A DNA stretch of 64,000 nucleotides from Noviherbaspirillum aridicola (GCF_019656455.1 NZ_BPMK01000002.1:124001-188000), one strand, 5' to 3'; shown: positions 44,499-54,776, counted from the stretch's first letter. Notes: generated by a model not told the origin, from the letters alone. Program-made: numbers and translations.

Positions 44499-44735
44499 TC
44501 ATTCCTCGCTGTCGTCACCTCGCCGCCATCGGCCTGCGCGCGTCAATGCCGCCTGCTCCAGCTCATAGTCTTGCGAGCAGTCCCTGTCGCAGAACTTCTG
44601 CAGAGGCGGCAGCGGCTCGTCACAAAACCAGCACGAGCCCTTGGGCGGCAGTCGCGGCGCCCGGCTGCACGCCTCGATGGCGGCCTGCATGCGCAGTTCT
44701 ATCATCTCCCCGGCGATATCGGCTTCGTCGGTCAT
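44499..44735 (-). CDS. C4 zinc-finger protein, copy 2
   Basis: A 78-aa paralogue of the gene at 44077, with the same Cys spacing (CWFCDEPLPPLQKFCDRDC) and an acidic end (RRGDDSEE). ATG 44735 is used because GGGAG lies seven bases upstream; the ATG at 44741 is too close to it. The 105-bp upstream gap is AT-rich with a TATATT element. Tandem duplication is the simplest origin. Confidence 0.78.
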   Translation of the reverse strand: MTDEADIAGEMIELRMQAAIEACSRAPRLPPKGSCWFCDEPLPPLQKFCDRDCSQDYELEQAALTRAGRWRRGDDSEE

Positions 44736-44840
44736 TCTCATTCTCCCGGACGATCGGTACTCCTCATGTGTGTATTCAAAAGAGGAATATATCCAACAGG
44801 AAATAAAATAATTCGGGAACGGGAGAATGAGGGGAAGAAG

Positions 44841-46013
44841 TCAGGCGGCGGGGCCGAGTCGCCGCAGACGTCCGCAAAGCCAGACGCCTGCCAGCATCAG
44901 CAGGCAGCTGCCGGCGAAGGCGGTGCGAAAGCCGGCGACATCGATCGCGACACCGGCGAGCGCCGGGCCGATCAGCTGCCCGATCGCGTAGAACAGCGTG
45001 ACGAAACTCGTGGCGCGCGGCGCCTCGGGCGGGGCCACCGATTCCGCGGCGGTGGCGAGTATCGAGGTGAACATGCCCGACACCGTGCAGCCGAGGATGA
45101 GGTAATGCAGCGCAAAGCCGGCGTAGCTGCTCCACACAAGCGGGATGGCGGTGCCGAGCAGGCACAGGGACATCGCGATCGCCAGCGCCCGCGCCCGGCC
45201 GATGCGGTCGGAGAGCGTGCCCCATCCCGGGCCGGCCCCCACTGACAGCAGCCCCATCATGGCGGCCAGCCGCCCCGCTTCGGCCGGTGTCAGTCCGGCG
45301 TCGAGCGCGTAGGAGTACATGAAAGTGGACTGCGCGATGTAGGTCATGCCGACGATCCCGTACAGCAGCGCAAGCAGCCGCACCCGCGGGTTGCGCGATA
45401 CCGACGCCGGCGCGGCGCCGCCGGCGGACGCGACGCCGCCGCGCTGCCCCGGCAGAAAGGCGAGGGCGGCGGCCGTCGCCAGCGCGCCGAACAGCGCGAA
45501 CGCGGCCCATGCGTGGCGCCAGCCGTGCTCGCTCGCCTGGGCAAGCCAGGGCACCAGCGCGCTGGATGCGAGCAGGCCGATGCCGATACCGCTGTTGATC
45601 GCGCCGATGACCATTCCGCGGCGTTCAGGAAAGCAGCCGGCGAGCAGGGAGATGACCGGCGTGTAGGCGAACGCGGTGCCGCAGCCGAGCATCAGCATGC
45701 AGGCAAACAGCATCGGATACCCGCTCGCCAGCGTCAGGCCGATGAAGCCGGCGGTGGTCAGCAGCGTGCCGATCACCACTGCGCTGCGGCCTCCGCGCCG
45801 GGCGGCGAAGGCGCCCGCGACCATCACCAGGCACAGATAGCCGAGCGAGGCGGCGGTGCCGAGATTGCCCGATTGCTGGTAGCTGAGCCCCAGATCCTCG
45901 CGCATGAAGGGCAGGATCAGGCCGAATGCCAGGCGCGCGCAGGCCACCGTGACGAAGGTCACCAGCATGCCGCCCGCGATCATGGGCAGGATGGCGCGCG
46001 CGTCCGCCTTCAT
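44841..46013 (-). CDS. MFS transporter, YbfB/YjiJ type
   Basis: A 390-aa, 12-helix major facilitator of the YbfB/YjiJ family. Segments such as VACARLAFGLILPFMREDLG, GTAASLGYLCLVMVAGAFAAR and the second-half SDRIGRARALAI loop fit. The substrate is unknown; some relatives export amino-acid analogues or organic acids. It follows the first receptor gene by 58 bp on the same strand and could share its transcript. Confidence 0.87.
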   Translation of the reverse strand: MKADARAILPMIAGGMLVTFVTVACARLAFGLILPFMREDLGLSYQQSGNLGTAASLGYLCLVMVAGAFAARRGGRSAVVIGTLLTTAGFIGLTLASGYPMLFACMLMLGCGTAFAYTPVISLLAGCFPERRGMVIGAINSGIGIGLLASSALVPWLAQASEHGWRHAWAAFALFGALATAAALAFLPGQRGGVASAGGAAPASVSRNPRVRLLALLYGIVGMTYIAQSTFMYSYALDAGLTPAEAGRLAAMMGLLSVGAGPGWGTLSDRIGRARALAIAMSLCLLGTAIPLVWSSYAGFALHYLILGCTVSGMFTSILATAAESVAPPEAPRATSFVTLFYAIGQLIGPALAGVAIDVAGFRTAFAGSCLLMLAGVWLCGRLRRLGPAA

Positions 46014-46071
46014 GCGCGCGCCGGTCCCGGGAGAAAAACGGCGGCCGTCGCCGGCCGCCCGTGCGTCATCT

Positions 46072-47067
46072 TCAATCGGCCTTCGCTCCCGACTCCTTCA
46101 CCACCTTGGCCCACTTGGTGATCTCGGCGCGCTGGTAGGCCGCCAGTTCCTCGGCGGTGCCGCCGGCCGGCTCCAGGCCGATGTCGGTGAGTTTCCTGGA
46201 GGCGTCCGGCGACTTGAGGATCTTCGACACTTCCGCCTGCAGCTTGTCGGCGATCGGCTTTGGCGTGCCGGGCGAGGCATACAGCGCGAACCACGAGACC
46301 GCCTCGAAGCCCGGCAGGCCGGATTCGGCGATCGTCGGAATGTCGGGCGCGGCGGGCGAGCGCTTGGCGCTGGTCACGCCGAGCGCGCGCAGCTTGCCTT
46401 CCCGGACCAGCGGCAGCGACGACGGCATGTTATCGAACATCATGGTGACGCGGCCGCCGAGCAGGTCCGGAATCGCGCTCGCGCGTCCCTTGTAGGGGAT
46501 GTGCTCCATGTCGAGCCCGGTCATGCTCTTGAACAGCTCGCCCGAGACATGGATCGAGGTGCCCGAGCCGGACGAGGCGAAGGTCAGCTTGCCGTCCTTC
46601 TTGCCGTAGTCGATGAGTTCCTTGACTGACTTCGCCGGCACGTTGTTGTGCACCACCAGCATGTTCGGCGTGGTCGCGAGCAGGGTGATCGGCGTGAAAT
46701 CCTTCACCATGTCATATGGCATCTTCGAATACAGCGCGCCGTTGATCGCATGCGTGCCCACGGTGCCGACCACCAGGTTGTAGCCATCGCCCGGCTGCTT
46801 GGCCACGTAATCGGCGCCGATGTTGCCGCCGGCGCCCGGCTTGTTTTCGACGATGACCGGCTGTCCCCACGCGGCCTGCAGCCGCTCCGCCAGCAGGCGG
46901 CCGAGTATGTCGGGCGCGCCGCCGGGCGTGAAGGTGACGATGATGTGGATCGGCTTGTTCGGATAGTTTTGCGCGGTCGATTGCGCCGAGGCCGGCGCGC
47001 TCATGACGAAGGCCGCGGCCAGTGCGGCCGACAGCGCGGCGGCGCCGCGCAGCATCTTGCTCTGCAT
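46072..47067 (-). CDS. TctC/Bug-type periplasmic receptor, copy 1
   Basis: A 331-aa extracytoplasmic solute receptor of the tripartite tricarboxylate (Bug) family. Signal peptide to about residue 28 (ending SAPASAQS), then NYPNKPIHIIVTFTPGGAPD, ENKPGAGGNIGADYVA and SSGSGTSIHVSGELFK. The transporter genes tctAB are not nearby, as is common for this expanded family. AGGAG precedes ATG 47067. It lies 42 bp downstream of copy 2, which is about 45-50% identical by eye. Confidence 0.9.
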   Translation of the reverse strand: MQSKMLRGAAALSAALAAAFVMSAPASAQSTAQNYPNKPIHIIVTFTPGGAPDILGRLLAERLQAAWGQPVIVENKPGAGGNIGADYVAKQPGDGYNLVVGTVGTHAINGALYSKMPYDMVKDFTPITLLATTPNMLVVHNNVPAKSVKELIDYGKKDGKLTFASSGSGTSIHVSGELFKSMTGLDMEHIPYKGRASAIPDLLGGRVTMMFDNMPSSLPLVREGKLRALGVTSAKRSPAAPDIPTIAESGLPGFEAVSWFALYASPGTPKPIADKLQAEVSKILKSPDASRKLTDIGLEPAGGTAEELAAYQRAEITKWAKVVKESGAKAD

Positions 47068-47108
47068 GTTGTCTCCTGTTCTCTCTCGATGAAGGGATGC
47101 GGCCGATC

Positions 47109-48116
47109 TCAGTCGACCTTGGCTCCCGAATCCTTGACCACCTTGGCCCATTTCTTCGTCTCGGCCTGGATGTGCGCGGCGAACTGCTCCGGCGTGTTGC
47201 CGACCGGCTCCGCGCCCTGTGCCACCAGCTTTTCGGCCACGGCCGGACTCGACAGCGCCTTGCTGATCTCCTGCTGCAGGCGGTTGACGATGTCCCTGGG
47301 GGTATTCGCCGGCGCCAGGATGCCGAACCAGGACGTGGCTTCGTAGCCGGCCAGGTCGCCGCCCGCCGACGCGATCGGCGGCACGTTCGGCAGCGCGGGC
47401 GACGGCTTGGCGCTGGTGACGCCGAGCGCGACCAGCTTGCCGCTCTTGATGTGGCCCATGGCCGCCGGCAGGTTGTCGAACATGACGTCGGCCTGGCCGC
47501 CGATCAGGTCGGCCAGCGCGGGTCCCGACCCGCGGTAGGGGATATGGACCATGAAGGTCCGGGTCATGGTCTTGAACAGCTCGCCGGACAGGTGGATCGA
47601 GGTGCCGTTGCCGGACGAGGCCATGTTCAGCTTGCCCGGATTCGCACGCAGGAATTTGACGAAGCCCGGCACATCCTTGATGCCGTTCTTCTCCGCCAGT
47701 CCGGTATTGAGCACCAGCACGTTCGGCACCGCCGCCACCAGCGTCACCGGCGCGAAATCCTTGATCGGGTCGTACGGCAGCTTGGGATAGAGCGACTGGT
47801 TGATGCCATGGGTGCCGACCGTCCCCATCAGCAGCGTGTAGCCGTCGGCCGGCGCGCGCGCCACCAGCTGCGCGCCCACATTGCCGCCGGCGCCGGGACG
47901 GTTGTCGATGATGACCTGCTGGCCGAATGCCTTCGACAATTCGGCGCCGACCGCGCGCGCGAGAATGTCGGTGGTGCCGGCGGGCGCGAACGGCACGACG
48001 AGGGTGATCGGCTTGGTGGGATAGTTCTGCGCCTGCGCGAAGGGCGCGGCGATGCCGGCGGCGGCGACCGCGGCGGCGGCCAGTGCACGGCAGACTTGCC
48101 GACGAGTGAATCGCAT
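47109..48116 (-). CDS. TctC/Bug-type periplasmic receptor, copy 2
   Basis: A 335-aa receptor with a Tat-like signal ([15 protein letters not shown]) ending near APFAQAQ, then [36 protein letters not shown] and [18 protein letters not shown]. First gene of the pair with copy 1 and perhaps the MFS gene. GGAAGGAAG lies before ATG 48116. Regulated from the promoter region 48188-48255, which carries two direct repeats. Confidence 0.9.
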   Translation of the reverse strand: MRFTRRQVCRALAAAAVAAAGIAAPFAQAQNYPTKPITLVVPFAPAGTTDILARAVGAELSKAFGQQVIIDNRPGAGGNVGAQLVARAPADGYTLLMGTVGTHGINQSLYPKLPYDPIKDFAPVTLVAAVPNVLVLNTGLAEKNGIKDVPGFVKFLRANPGKLNMASSGNGTSIHLSGELFKTMTRTFMVHIPYRGSGPALADLIGGQADVMFDNLPAAMGHIKSGKLVALGVTSAKPSPALPNVPPIASAGGDLAGYEATSWFGILAPANTPRDIVNRLQQEISKALSSPAVAEKLVAQGAEPVGNTPEQFAAHIQAETKKWAKVVKDSGAKVD

Positions 48117-48187
48117 GATGTCTCTTCCTTCCTTTATCGGTGGTCGGACCTGGCGGGCTGTACCGCCCGCTCCGCATATTGCTTGTT

Positions 48188-48255
48188 GTTCCGCACAGTA
48201 AAACTACGTTCTGCACGTTGGCTCATATAGTACTCCATCGTTCGCAAAACGGTAA
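48188..48255 (-). promoter_or_regulatory. Promoter with two GTGCRGAAC repeats
   Basis: On the minus strand TTACCG (48250-48255) and TACTAT (48227-48232) are 17 bp apart as weak -35/-10 elements. Just downstream, at about the start and +20, GTGCAGAAC (48208-48216) and GTGCGGAAC (48188-48196) repeat with a 20-bp period. Same-face spacing near the start suits a repressor, perhaps of the IclR type, whose sites often contain TTCCGCA-like halves. Confidence 0.5.
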
Positions 48256-48350
48256 CCGGCGCGGCGCAAGGCGGACGCGAACTTAATCAAACCCCAATCC
48301 TCCACCGTAATATCGGTTATCGTCCCGTCGTCTTCCTGATCGGAGCGTTC

Positions 48351-49421
48351 ATGTACTCGCAACAACTACAACAAAAGACCTTTCTTCTGCTGCTGATAGT
48401 CGTCTCGATCGCCTTCGCCTGGATACTCTGGCCGTTCTACGGGGCGGTGTTCTGGGCGGCGGCGCTGGCGATCCTGTTCATGCCGTTTCATCGCCGCGTG
48501 CTCAGGGGCCTCGGCTTCCGGCGCAATACCGCGGCGCTGGTGACCCTGCTGGCCTGCCTGGTGATCGTGATCCTGCCGCTGACGGCGATCACGTCTTCGC
48601 TGATCCAGGACGGGGTGGCGGTGTATGAACGCATACGTTCGGGCGAGATCGATTTCGGCGCCTACTTCCAGCGCGCGATGGCCGCCCTGCCGCCGTGGCT
48701 GACCTCGCTTCTCGACCGCTTCGGACTGGCCAATCTCGCCGGCCTGCAGAACAAGCTCTCGGAGGGTGCCGCCCAGGGCAGCCAGATCGTGGCGAAGCAG
48801 GCGGTCAGCATCGGCCAGAACACCCTGGATTTCGTGATCAGCTTCGGCATCATGCTTTACCTGCTGTTCTTCTTCCTGCGCGACGGCCCGGTGCTGGCCG
48901 GCCGTATCAAGCAGGCGATTCCGCTCACCGCCGATCACAAGCAGCAGCTGTTCGCCAAGTTCACCACCGTCATACGCGCCACCGTCAAGGGCAATATCGT
49001 CGTCGCCGCCACCCAGGGCGCGCTCGGCGGCGTGATGTTCTGGTTCCTCGGCATCCAGGGCGCGCTGCTGTGGGGCGTGGTGATGGCTTTCCTGTCGCTG
49101 CTGCCTGCGGTCGGCGCCGGCCTGATCTGGGTGCCGGTGGCGGTCTACTTCCTGCTGACCGGCGCGCTGTGGCAGGGCGTGGCGCTGATCGTGTTCGGCG
49201 TGTTCGTCATCGGCCTGGTCGACAATGTGCTGCGTCCTCTGCTGGTCGGCAAGGACACCAAGCTGCCCGATTACGTGGTGCTGATTTCCACGCTCGGCGG
49301 CATGGCCCTGTTCGGGCTGAACGGTTTCGTGATCGGACCGGTGATCGCGGCGCTGTTCATCTCGGCCTGGGATCTGTTCTCCTCGCCGGATGTGCGCAAG
49401 GGAGACATCCCCAGCCATTGA
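48351..49421 (+). CDS. AI-2E/PerM-family permease
   Basis: A 356-aa inner-membrane protein of the AI-2 exporter/PerM superfamily. Hydrophobic helices lie at the N-terminus (about 10-40), a large soluble loop follows (about 85-145), then five or six further helices, with FGIMLYLLFFFLRDGP and VDNVLRPLLVGKDTKLPDYV as family signatures. Substrates range from AI-2 to auxin-like compounds in relatives and cannot be assigned here. Start ATG 48351; no clear ribosome site. Confidence 0.9.
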   Translation: MYSQQLQQKTFLLLLIVVSIAFAWILWPFYGAVFWAAALAILFMPFHRRVLRGLGFRRNTAALVTLLACLVIVILPLTAITSSLIQDGVAVYERIRSGEIDFGAYFQRAMAALPPWLTSLLDRFGLANLAGLQNKLSEGAAQGSQIVAKQAVSIGQNTLDFVISFGIMLYLLFFFLRDGPVLAGRIKQAIPLTADHKQQLFAKFTTVIRATVKGNIVVAATQGALGGVMFWFLGIQGALLWGVVMAFLSLLPAVGAGLIWVPVAVYFLLTGALWQGVALIVFGVFVIGLVDNVLRPLLVGKDTKLPDYVVLISTLGGMALFGLNGFVIGPVIAALFISAWDLFSSPDVRKGDIPSH

Positions 49422-49447
49422 GGGCATCGTGGCGCGGCTGCCGCATG

Positions 49448-49468
49448 CTGTCGGACACTTTCCGACAG
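49448..49468. repeat. 8-bp inverted repeat after the AI-2E gene
   Basis: CTGTCGGA-CACTT-TCCGACAG lies 27 bp after the AI-2E stop. It can form a strong hairpin but no T-run follows, so it may be a Rho-independent-like stabiliser or a regulator site for the peroxidase gene downstream. Confidence 0.4.
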
Positions 49469-49492
49469 AGGGAAATGAGCGATCGTGAATGA

Positions 49493-49506
49493 TTGATCTG
49501 GACTAA
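49493..49506 (+). promoter_or_regulatory. Weak FNR-like box upstream of the peroxidase
   Basis: TTGATCTGGACTAA matches the FNR half-site on the left fully and the right half at 3 of 5. It is about 95 bp before the start codon. Bacterial CcpA genes are often FNR/ANR-activated, which favours it, but no -10 element is at the class II position. Confidence 0.4.
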
Positions 49507-49562
49507 GTTTTTGCAATCGCGGCAGCCCTGCCCGACCACCGGGTTTTATTCCCCGTCAGTAA

Positions 49563-49591
49563 CATGGGTATGTCCTTACGACGTACCCATG
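49563..49591 (+). repeat. Stem-loop next to the peroxidase ribosome site
   Basis: CATGGGTA and TACCCATG form an 8-bp stem around 13 bases; the right arm ends at 49591 and its last G begins the GGAG ribosome site 8 bases before the ATG. It could hide or present the site in the mRNA. Confidence 0.45.
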
Positions 49592-49601
49592 GAGCACTGA
49601 C

Positions 49602-50624
<1,023 letters not shown>

Positions 50625-50659
50625 GCCGCGGCCGACCGGCGGGAGTCAGTGCCGGCATA

Positions 50660-53416
50660 TCATTCGCCGGCATTGCCCGCCGGGCTCGCGCCCGCGCCCG
50701 AGGAGGCGACGGTGCGCGACTGGCCGATCAGCCGCCCGTTGGCGGTACGCTGGCCGTCGCGGAATTCGCCTTCCCAGACCAGGCCGTTGCTCCAGCTGAA
50801 GCGGCCCTGCCCGTGACTGCGTCCCTTCGCCAGCGCGCCGCTGTAGACATCGCCGTTGCGGAAGCGGGTCACGCCCTGGCCATGCGGTAAACCTTCGCGC
50901 ACCTCGCCCTCATAGCGGGTGCCGTCGGCGAACACCATCATGCCGCGCCCGTGCGGCACGCCGTTTCTCACGTCGCCTTCATAGCGTCCCCCGCCGCTGA
51001 ACACCAGCACGCCGCGGCCGTTGGGCAGGCCGTTGCGCACATCCCCTTCATAGCGGTTGCCGTCGGCGAATACGATGGTGCCCCGGCCGTTGGGCTGATT
51101 GTTCGCCCAGTCTCCGTTGTAGCGCTGCCCGTTCTGCCAGACAAACTGGCCGCGGCCTTCCTTGGACCCGTTGACCAGGCGGCCTTCGTAGCGGTCGCCG
51201 TTGGACCACACCACCTGGCCGTTGCCGCTCAGCGCGCCGGAGTCGGGGTCGGCGTTGAATTCGCCGGTCAGCGTCTGGCCTTCGGAGCGTATCGTGCGGC
51301 GGGTCTCCGACGCCATCGCCTCGGCGGCGGGCGCGGCGCTCATCGATCCCGCCGGATAGCGCGGCGTGTCGGGCAGGCGGCCGGCATCCTCCGTCACCGC
51401 GCGGGCGGTGCGTTCCTCGACCGGCGGTCCGGCGGGCGAGGGGGATGCGGCGGCCGCGCGGGCAGGCGCGGGAGGCGTCGCCGGTGCGGCGGCAGTGGCG
51501 GGCACGGCTGGCGCCGGCGACGGCACGGCGGCCCGGGCCTGCCTCGTCGCCGCCAGTCGCGCGCGTGCCGCTCCCGCGTTCGGCCCGTCGGGATAACGCT
51601 TCAGATAGGACTCGTAGAACTCCGCCTGGTCGATGGACGAGGCGATGCGCCATTCCTCCTGTTCGGCCGCGGCGAGCCTGGCCTGCTCCCTGGCGCGCGC
51701 GTCATCCTGCGGCGCGGCCCTGGGTGCCGGCGGGGTCGCACGCGTCTCCTGGCCTGCCTGCGCAGTCTGAGCAGTCTGCTTGTCGCGCGCGGCGGGCCTG
51801 GTCTCCTGCTGCGGGCGCGCGGCTTCCTGGGCCGGCGGTGCGGCGGGCCTGGCGGCCGGCGCCGGCGCGCTTGCCGGTCCGCCCGTCGGTCTGCTCGCCG
51901 CGCTGCCCGTCGGCGCCGGCGCCGTCGCAGGCCCCTGCGCCAGCGGCTGCGGCGCGGAGGATGCCCGTGCAGCGTCTTCGCTCGCGGCCGCCGGCGCCTG
52001 CGCGGCGCGCGCCGGTTCTTCTTCCGCGTCCGGCATGACGAGTTCCGGGTAGCCGATCAGGACGCCTGCGGCGACGCCGGCACTCAGTGTGAGCGCACCC
52101 AGCAACAGGCCCGGCAAGCGGCTGCGGCGGGACGGAATCACGCGCCGTTCCGCCACCATCGGCTGCCGGCGCCACTCGCCGCGCAGCGGTTCTACCTCGT
52201 GCGCGGCCGGCTGCGGGCGGGGCGGTGTTTGTGGTGTATGGGGTGTCGGCTGTGTCTGTGCTGTCTGTGGTGCGGATGGTGTCTGCGGTGTCGGCGGTGT
52301 CTGCGGCGCGGCGGTGACCGTTACGGTTTCCGCAGCGGACGGCGGCATCCCGGGAGGCTGCACCTGGGGCGCCTCCGCGCGCGGGATGTCTGCGGCGGGT
52401 GCGGGCATCGACTCGCGCTCGCGCCGTATCGCGTCGCGCGCATGCTGGGCGCGCGGCGCCTGGGCGGCGGGCGCGCGGTTGGTCCCGACCAGCTCGCGCA
52501 TGGCGGCGGCGGAGGCCGGCCGCTGCTCCAGTCTGACGGCGAGCGCACGGTCGATCGCGTCGAGCAGGCCCGGGCTGAACTTGCCGTGACCCACTTCGCG
52601 CGCGCTGCGCATGCGGTCGTTGCGCAGCCGCTCCGGTGCCGGCGGCGGCGCCTTGCCGGTGATGAGGAACCAGGCCACGGCACCGAGCGAATAGATGTCG
52701 CTCCAGGCACCGGGCAGCATGTCTTTCATGCCCGGATACAGCTCGACCGGCGCGAAGCCCGGCTTGAGCATTGCCGGCACCGTGTCGGTCATTTCCGCCA
52801 GCAGGGTGCGGGCGGCGTCGAATTCGAGCAGCAGCGGGCGGCCGTCGGCGCGTATCAGGATGTCCGCCGGCGAGATGTTACCGTGGCAGGACTGCGCGCG
52901 ATGCACGGCATCCACCGCGTCGAGCAGCTGCCCGAGCAGCATGCGCAGCGTGACGTCGTCGACCGGAATGCGCCGCTCCTGCGCGGCGCGCTGCAGCGTC
53001 AGTCCTTCATAGAAGGGCATCGCGGCGTAGCCGGTGCCGTTGCCTTCCCAGTAGCGCAGCACCTTGGCCAGGGAGGGCGATTCGATGCGGGCGAGGACCA
53101 GGGCCTCGCTGGCGAAACTGCGCAGGCCGGCAGAAAACAGCGCGGCCTGCTGCGGCGTCGCCGGCTGCACCGTGGCGTTCGGCCCCCGCACGCCTATCCC
53201 GCGCGGCAGGTATTCGCGCAGCGCGACATGCCTGCCGAGCGCATGGTCGAAGGCGAGATAGACAAAGCCGCTCTCGCCGGCGCCGACCAGGTCGACGATG
53301 TCGAAGCGGTCGACGCGCGCGCCGGTGGAGAGCGCGTGCGAGGCATCGAGGCGCCGCGAATCGGCGGAAAGGACACTGCTGTCGCGGCCGGCAGCCGCCT
53401 GTCGGTCTTCATTCAT
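50660..53416 (-). CDS. Membrane pseudokinase with MORN repeats
   Basis: A 918-aa protein. Residues about 35-300 resemble a Ser/Thr kinase (GAGESGFVYLAFD P-loop), but the active-site residues are gone: VAIK Lys is R67 (VALREYLP), HRD is H178-G-N180, and DFG is E198-F-D. A Pro/Gln/Thr-rich region (about 340-420) precedes a membrane helix (LPGLLLGALTLSAGVAAGVLI, near 450), then a long Ala/Pro-rich linker, and about eight MORN repeats near 755-905 (YEGRLVNGSKEGRGQF and similar), which should lie in the periplasm. It should sense or scaffold rather than phosphorylate. The gene follows the BatA gene after about 295 bp. Confidence 0.87.
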   Translation of the reverse strand: MNEDRQAAAGRDSSVLSADSRRLDASHALSTGARVDRFDIVDLVGAGESGFVYLAFDHALGRHVALREYLPRGIGVRGPNATVQPATPQQAALFSAGLRSFASEALVLARIESPSLAKVLRYWEGNGTGYAAMPFYEGLTLQRAAQERRIPVDDVTLRMLLGQLLDAVDAVHRAQSCHGNISPADILIRADGRPLLLEFDAARTLLAEMTDTVPAMLKPGFAPVELYPGMKDMLPGAWSDIYSLGAVAWFLITGKAPPPAPERLRNDRMRSAREVGHGKFSPGLLDAIDRALAVRLEQRPASAAAMRELVGTNRAPAAQAPRAQHARDAIRRERESMPAPAADIPRAEAPQVQPPGMPPSAAETVTVTAAPQTPPTPQTPSAPQTAQTQPTPHTPQTPPRPQPAAHEVEPLRGEWRRQPMVAERRVIPSRRSRLPGLLLGALTLSAGVAAGVLIGYPELVMPDAEEEPARAAQAPAAASEDAARASSAPQPLAQGPATAPAPTGSAASRPTGGPASAPAPAARPAAPPAQEAARPQQETRPAARDKQTAQTAQAGQETRATPPAPRAAPQDDARAREQARLAAAEQEEWRIASSIDQAEFYESYLKRYPDGPNAGAARARLAATRQARAAVPSPAPAVPATAAAPATPPAPARAAAASPSPAGPPVEERTARAVTEDAGRLPDTPRYPAGSMSAAPAAEAMASETRRTIRSEGQTLTGEFNADPDSGALSGNGQVVWSNGDRYEGRLVNGSKEGRGQFVWQNGQRYNGDWANNQPNGRGTIVFADGNRYEGDVRNGLPNGRGVLVFSGGGRYEGDVRNGVPHGRGMMVFADGTRYEGEVREGLPHGQGVTRFRNGDVYSGALAKGRSHGQGRFSWSNGLVWEGEFRDGQRTANGRLIGQSRTVASSGAGASPAGNAGE

Positions 53417-53583
53417 GGCGATCACTCTTGTTCGGGATTGAGCGACGCGGGCCGGCAAGGTCGCCTTGACCTGCCGTGGCCGGCGTCGTGGAAGTCGCCC
53501 CGGCGGGGCGCTGCGCCCGGCAGCATCCGGGCTTAATCAGGGACGCTCCCAGCATAGCGAGGGAGGGCGGCAGAACTTCGACA

Positions 53584-53668
53584 TTGCGCAAACCTGAACC
53601 GCGCGGCAGCGCTCGCACAACAGTGCGCGACCTCAAGCTTGCAAGCTGATGTAACTGCACTTGCGCAA
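53584..53668. repeat. Palindromes upstream of the pseudokinase gene
   Basis: The gap 53417-53711 (295 bp) holds TTGCGCAA twice (53584-53591 and 53661-53668) and AGCTTGCAAGCT (53636-53647), all perfect palindromes, plus a short CGCAC/GTGCG repeat. They lie 170-250 bp before the pseudokinase start. Could be regulator sites; the 8-bp ones could also be chance. Confidence 0.35.
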
Positions 53669-53711
53669 AGCGGGTCCTTCGGATTGCGGGAAGCCTGGTA
53701 TGGCTTTGTGA

Positions 53712-54764
53712 CTAGAGTATCCGGTTGAACCACAACATCGACAGCATCGCCGCGATCAGCGCCAGCAGTGCGCCGGCCGCCGAGAACACCGCGCTGATTT
53801 CCGTCTCGCGCGTCTCCAGCGTGAGGCGCGAGTTCAGCGTCTTGTAGACCTTGAGCAGGTCGGGCGTGTTGCCCGCGTAGAAGTACTGCGCACGCGTGGC
53901 GCTGGCGATCTTCTTGAGCGGGTCTTCATCCAGCTTCACATGCATCGACCAGCCGTCGCCGACCACGATCTGCCCATCCGGCGTGCCGATCCCCACCGTG
54001 AACACCCGCACGCCGCGCTCGGCCGCGAGCGCGGCCGACTCCACCGGATCGGGGCCGGTGGTCGTCTGGCCGTCGGTAAGCAGGATGATCGCGGCGGAAT
54101 TGTAGGAGCCCGGCGGCACGGGAATGAATTCCGCCTTCTTCTGCGCGCCGGTATCGCCGAGCGGGCGGGTGTCGGCCATGCGCTGCTCGCGCGGGCGCGG
54201 ATCGTCCGACGTCAGGTTGAATTCGATTTCGGGGAAGATCGCCTTGAGCGACACCAGCAGACCGCTGCCGACGGCGGTGCCGCGTTGCAGCTGCATGCGG
54301 TTGACCGCGGAGAGCACGTCTTCCCGGTTCAGCGTCGGCGCCTGCACCATGCTGGCGGTGCCGGCGAAGGACACCACGCCGATGCGGGTCTGGCTCGGCA
54401 CCTGTTCGACGAAGGCGCGCACCGCGGCCTGCGCGGCGGCCAGCCGGTTGGGCGCGACATCGGTGGCCCGCATGCTGCCGGACACGTCGACCGCCAGGAT
54501 GATGGTCTTGTGCTGGGACGGCAGCGTGATCACCGCCGCCGGGCGCGCGGTCGCCAGCAGCAGCGCGATCAGCGCCAGCAGGAACAGCAGCGGCGGGATG
54601 TGGCGCTTGAAACGCTGCGACGGGCCCATGGCTTCCTTCACCACCGCCAGCCCGGCATATCGCACGGCCTGCTTCTTGCGGCGTGCGAGCAGCAGGAAAT
54701 ACACGCCGACCAGGATCGGTACGGCCAGCAGCAACCATAGAAATTCGGGCCAGTAGAAAGTCAT
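53712..54764 (-). CDS. BatA-like von Willebrand A protein
   Basis: A 350-aa membrane protein. Two N-terminal helices (about 5-25 and 58-78), a VWA domain (about 85-300) with the MIDAS motif DVSGSM and the later TDGQTTTG strand, and a C-terminal helix (about 320-345). With MoxR and DUF58 proteins it forms the MoxR/Bat type of chaperone-linked system that acts on envelope or metal-enzyme maturation. Begins 12 bp after the DUF58 gene and ends the operon. Confidence 0.9.
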   Translation of the reverse strand: MTFYWPEFLWLLLAVPILVGVYFLLLARRKKQAVRYAGLAVVKEAMGPSQRFKRHIPPLLFLLALIALLLATARPAAVITLPSQHKTIILAVDVSGSMRATDVAPNRLAAAQAAVRAFVEQVPSQTRIGVVSFAGTASMVQAPTLNREDVLSAVNRMQLQRGTAVGSGLLVSLKAIFPEIEFNLTSDDPRPREQRMADTRPLGDTGAQKKAEFIPVPPGSYNSAAIILLTDGQTTTGPDPVESAALAAERGVRVFTVGIGTPDGQIVVGDGWSMHVKLDEDPLKKIASATRAQYFYAGNTPDLLKVYKTLNSRLTLETRETEISAVFSAAGALLALIAAMLSMLWFNRIL

Positions 54765-54776
54765 TTCAGCCTCGTT

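Noticed and set aside
52200-52330. GT-rich repeat as a phase-variable tract
   Set aside because: The repeat units are irregular and in frame as Pro-Gln-Thr codons of the linker, not a uniform microsatellite.
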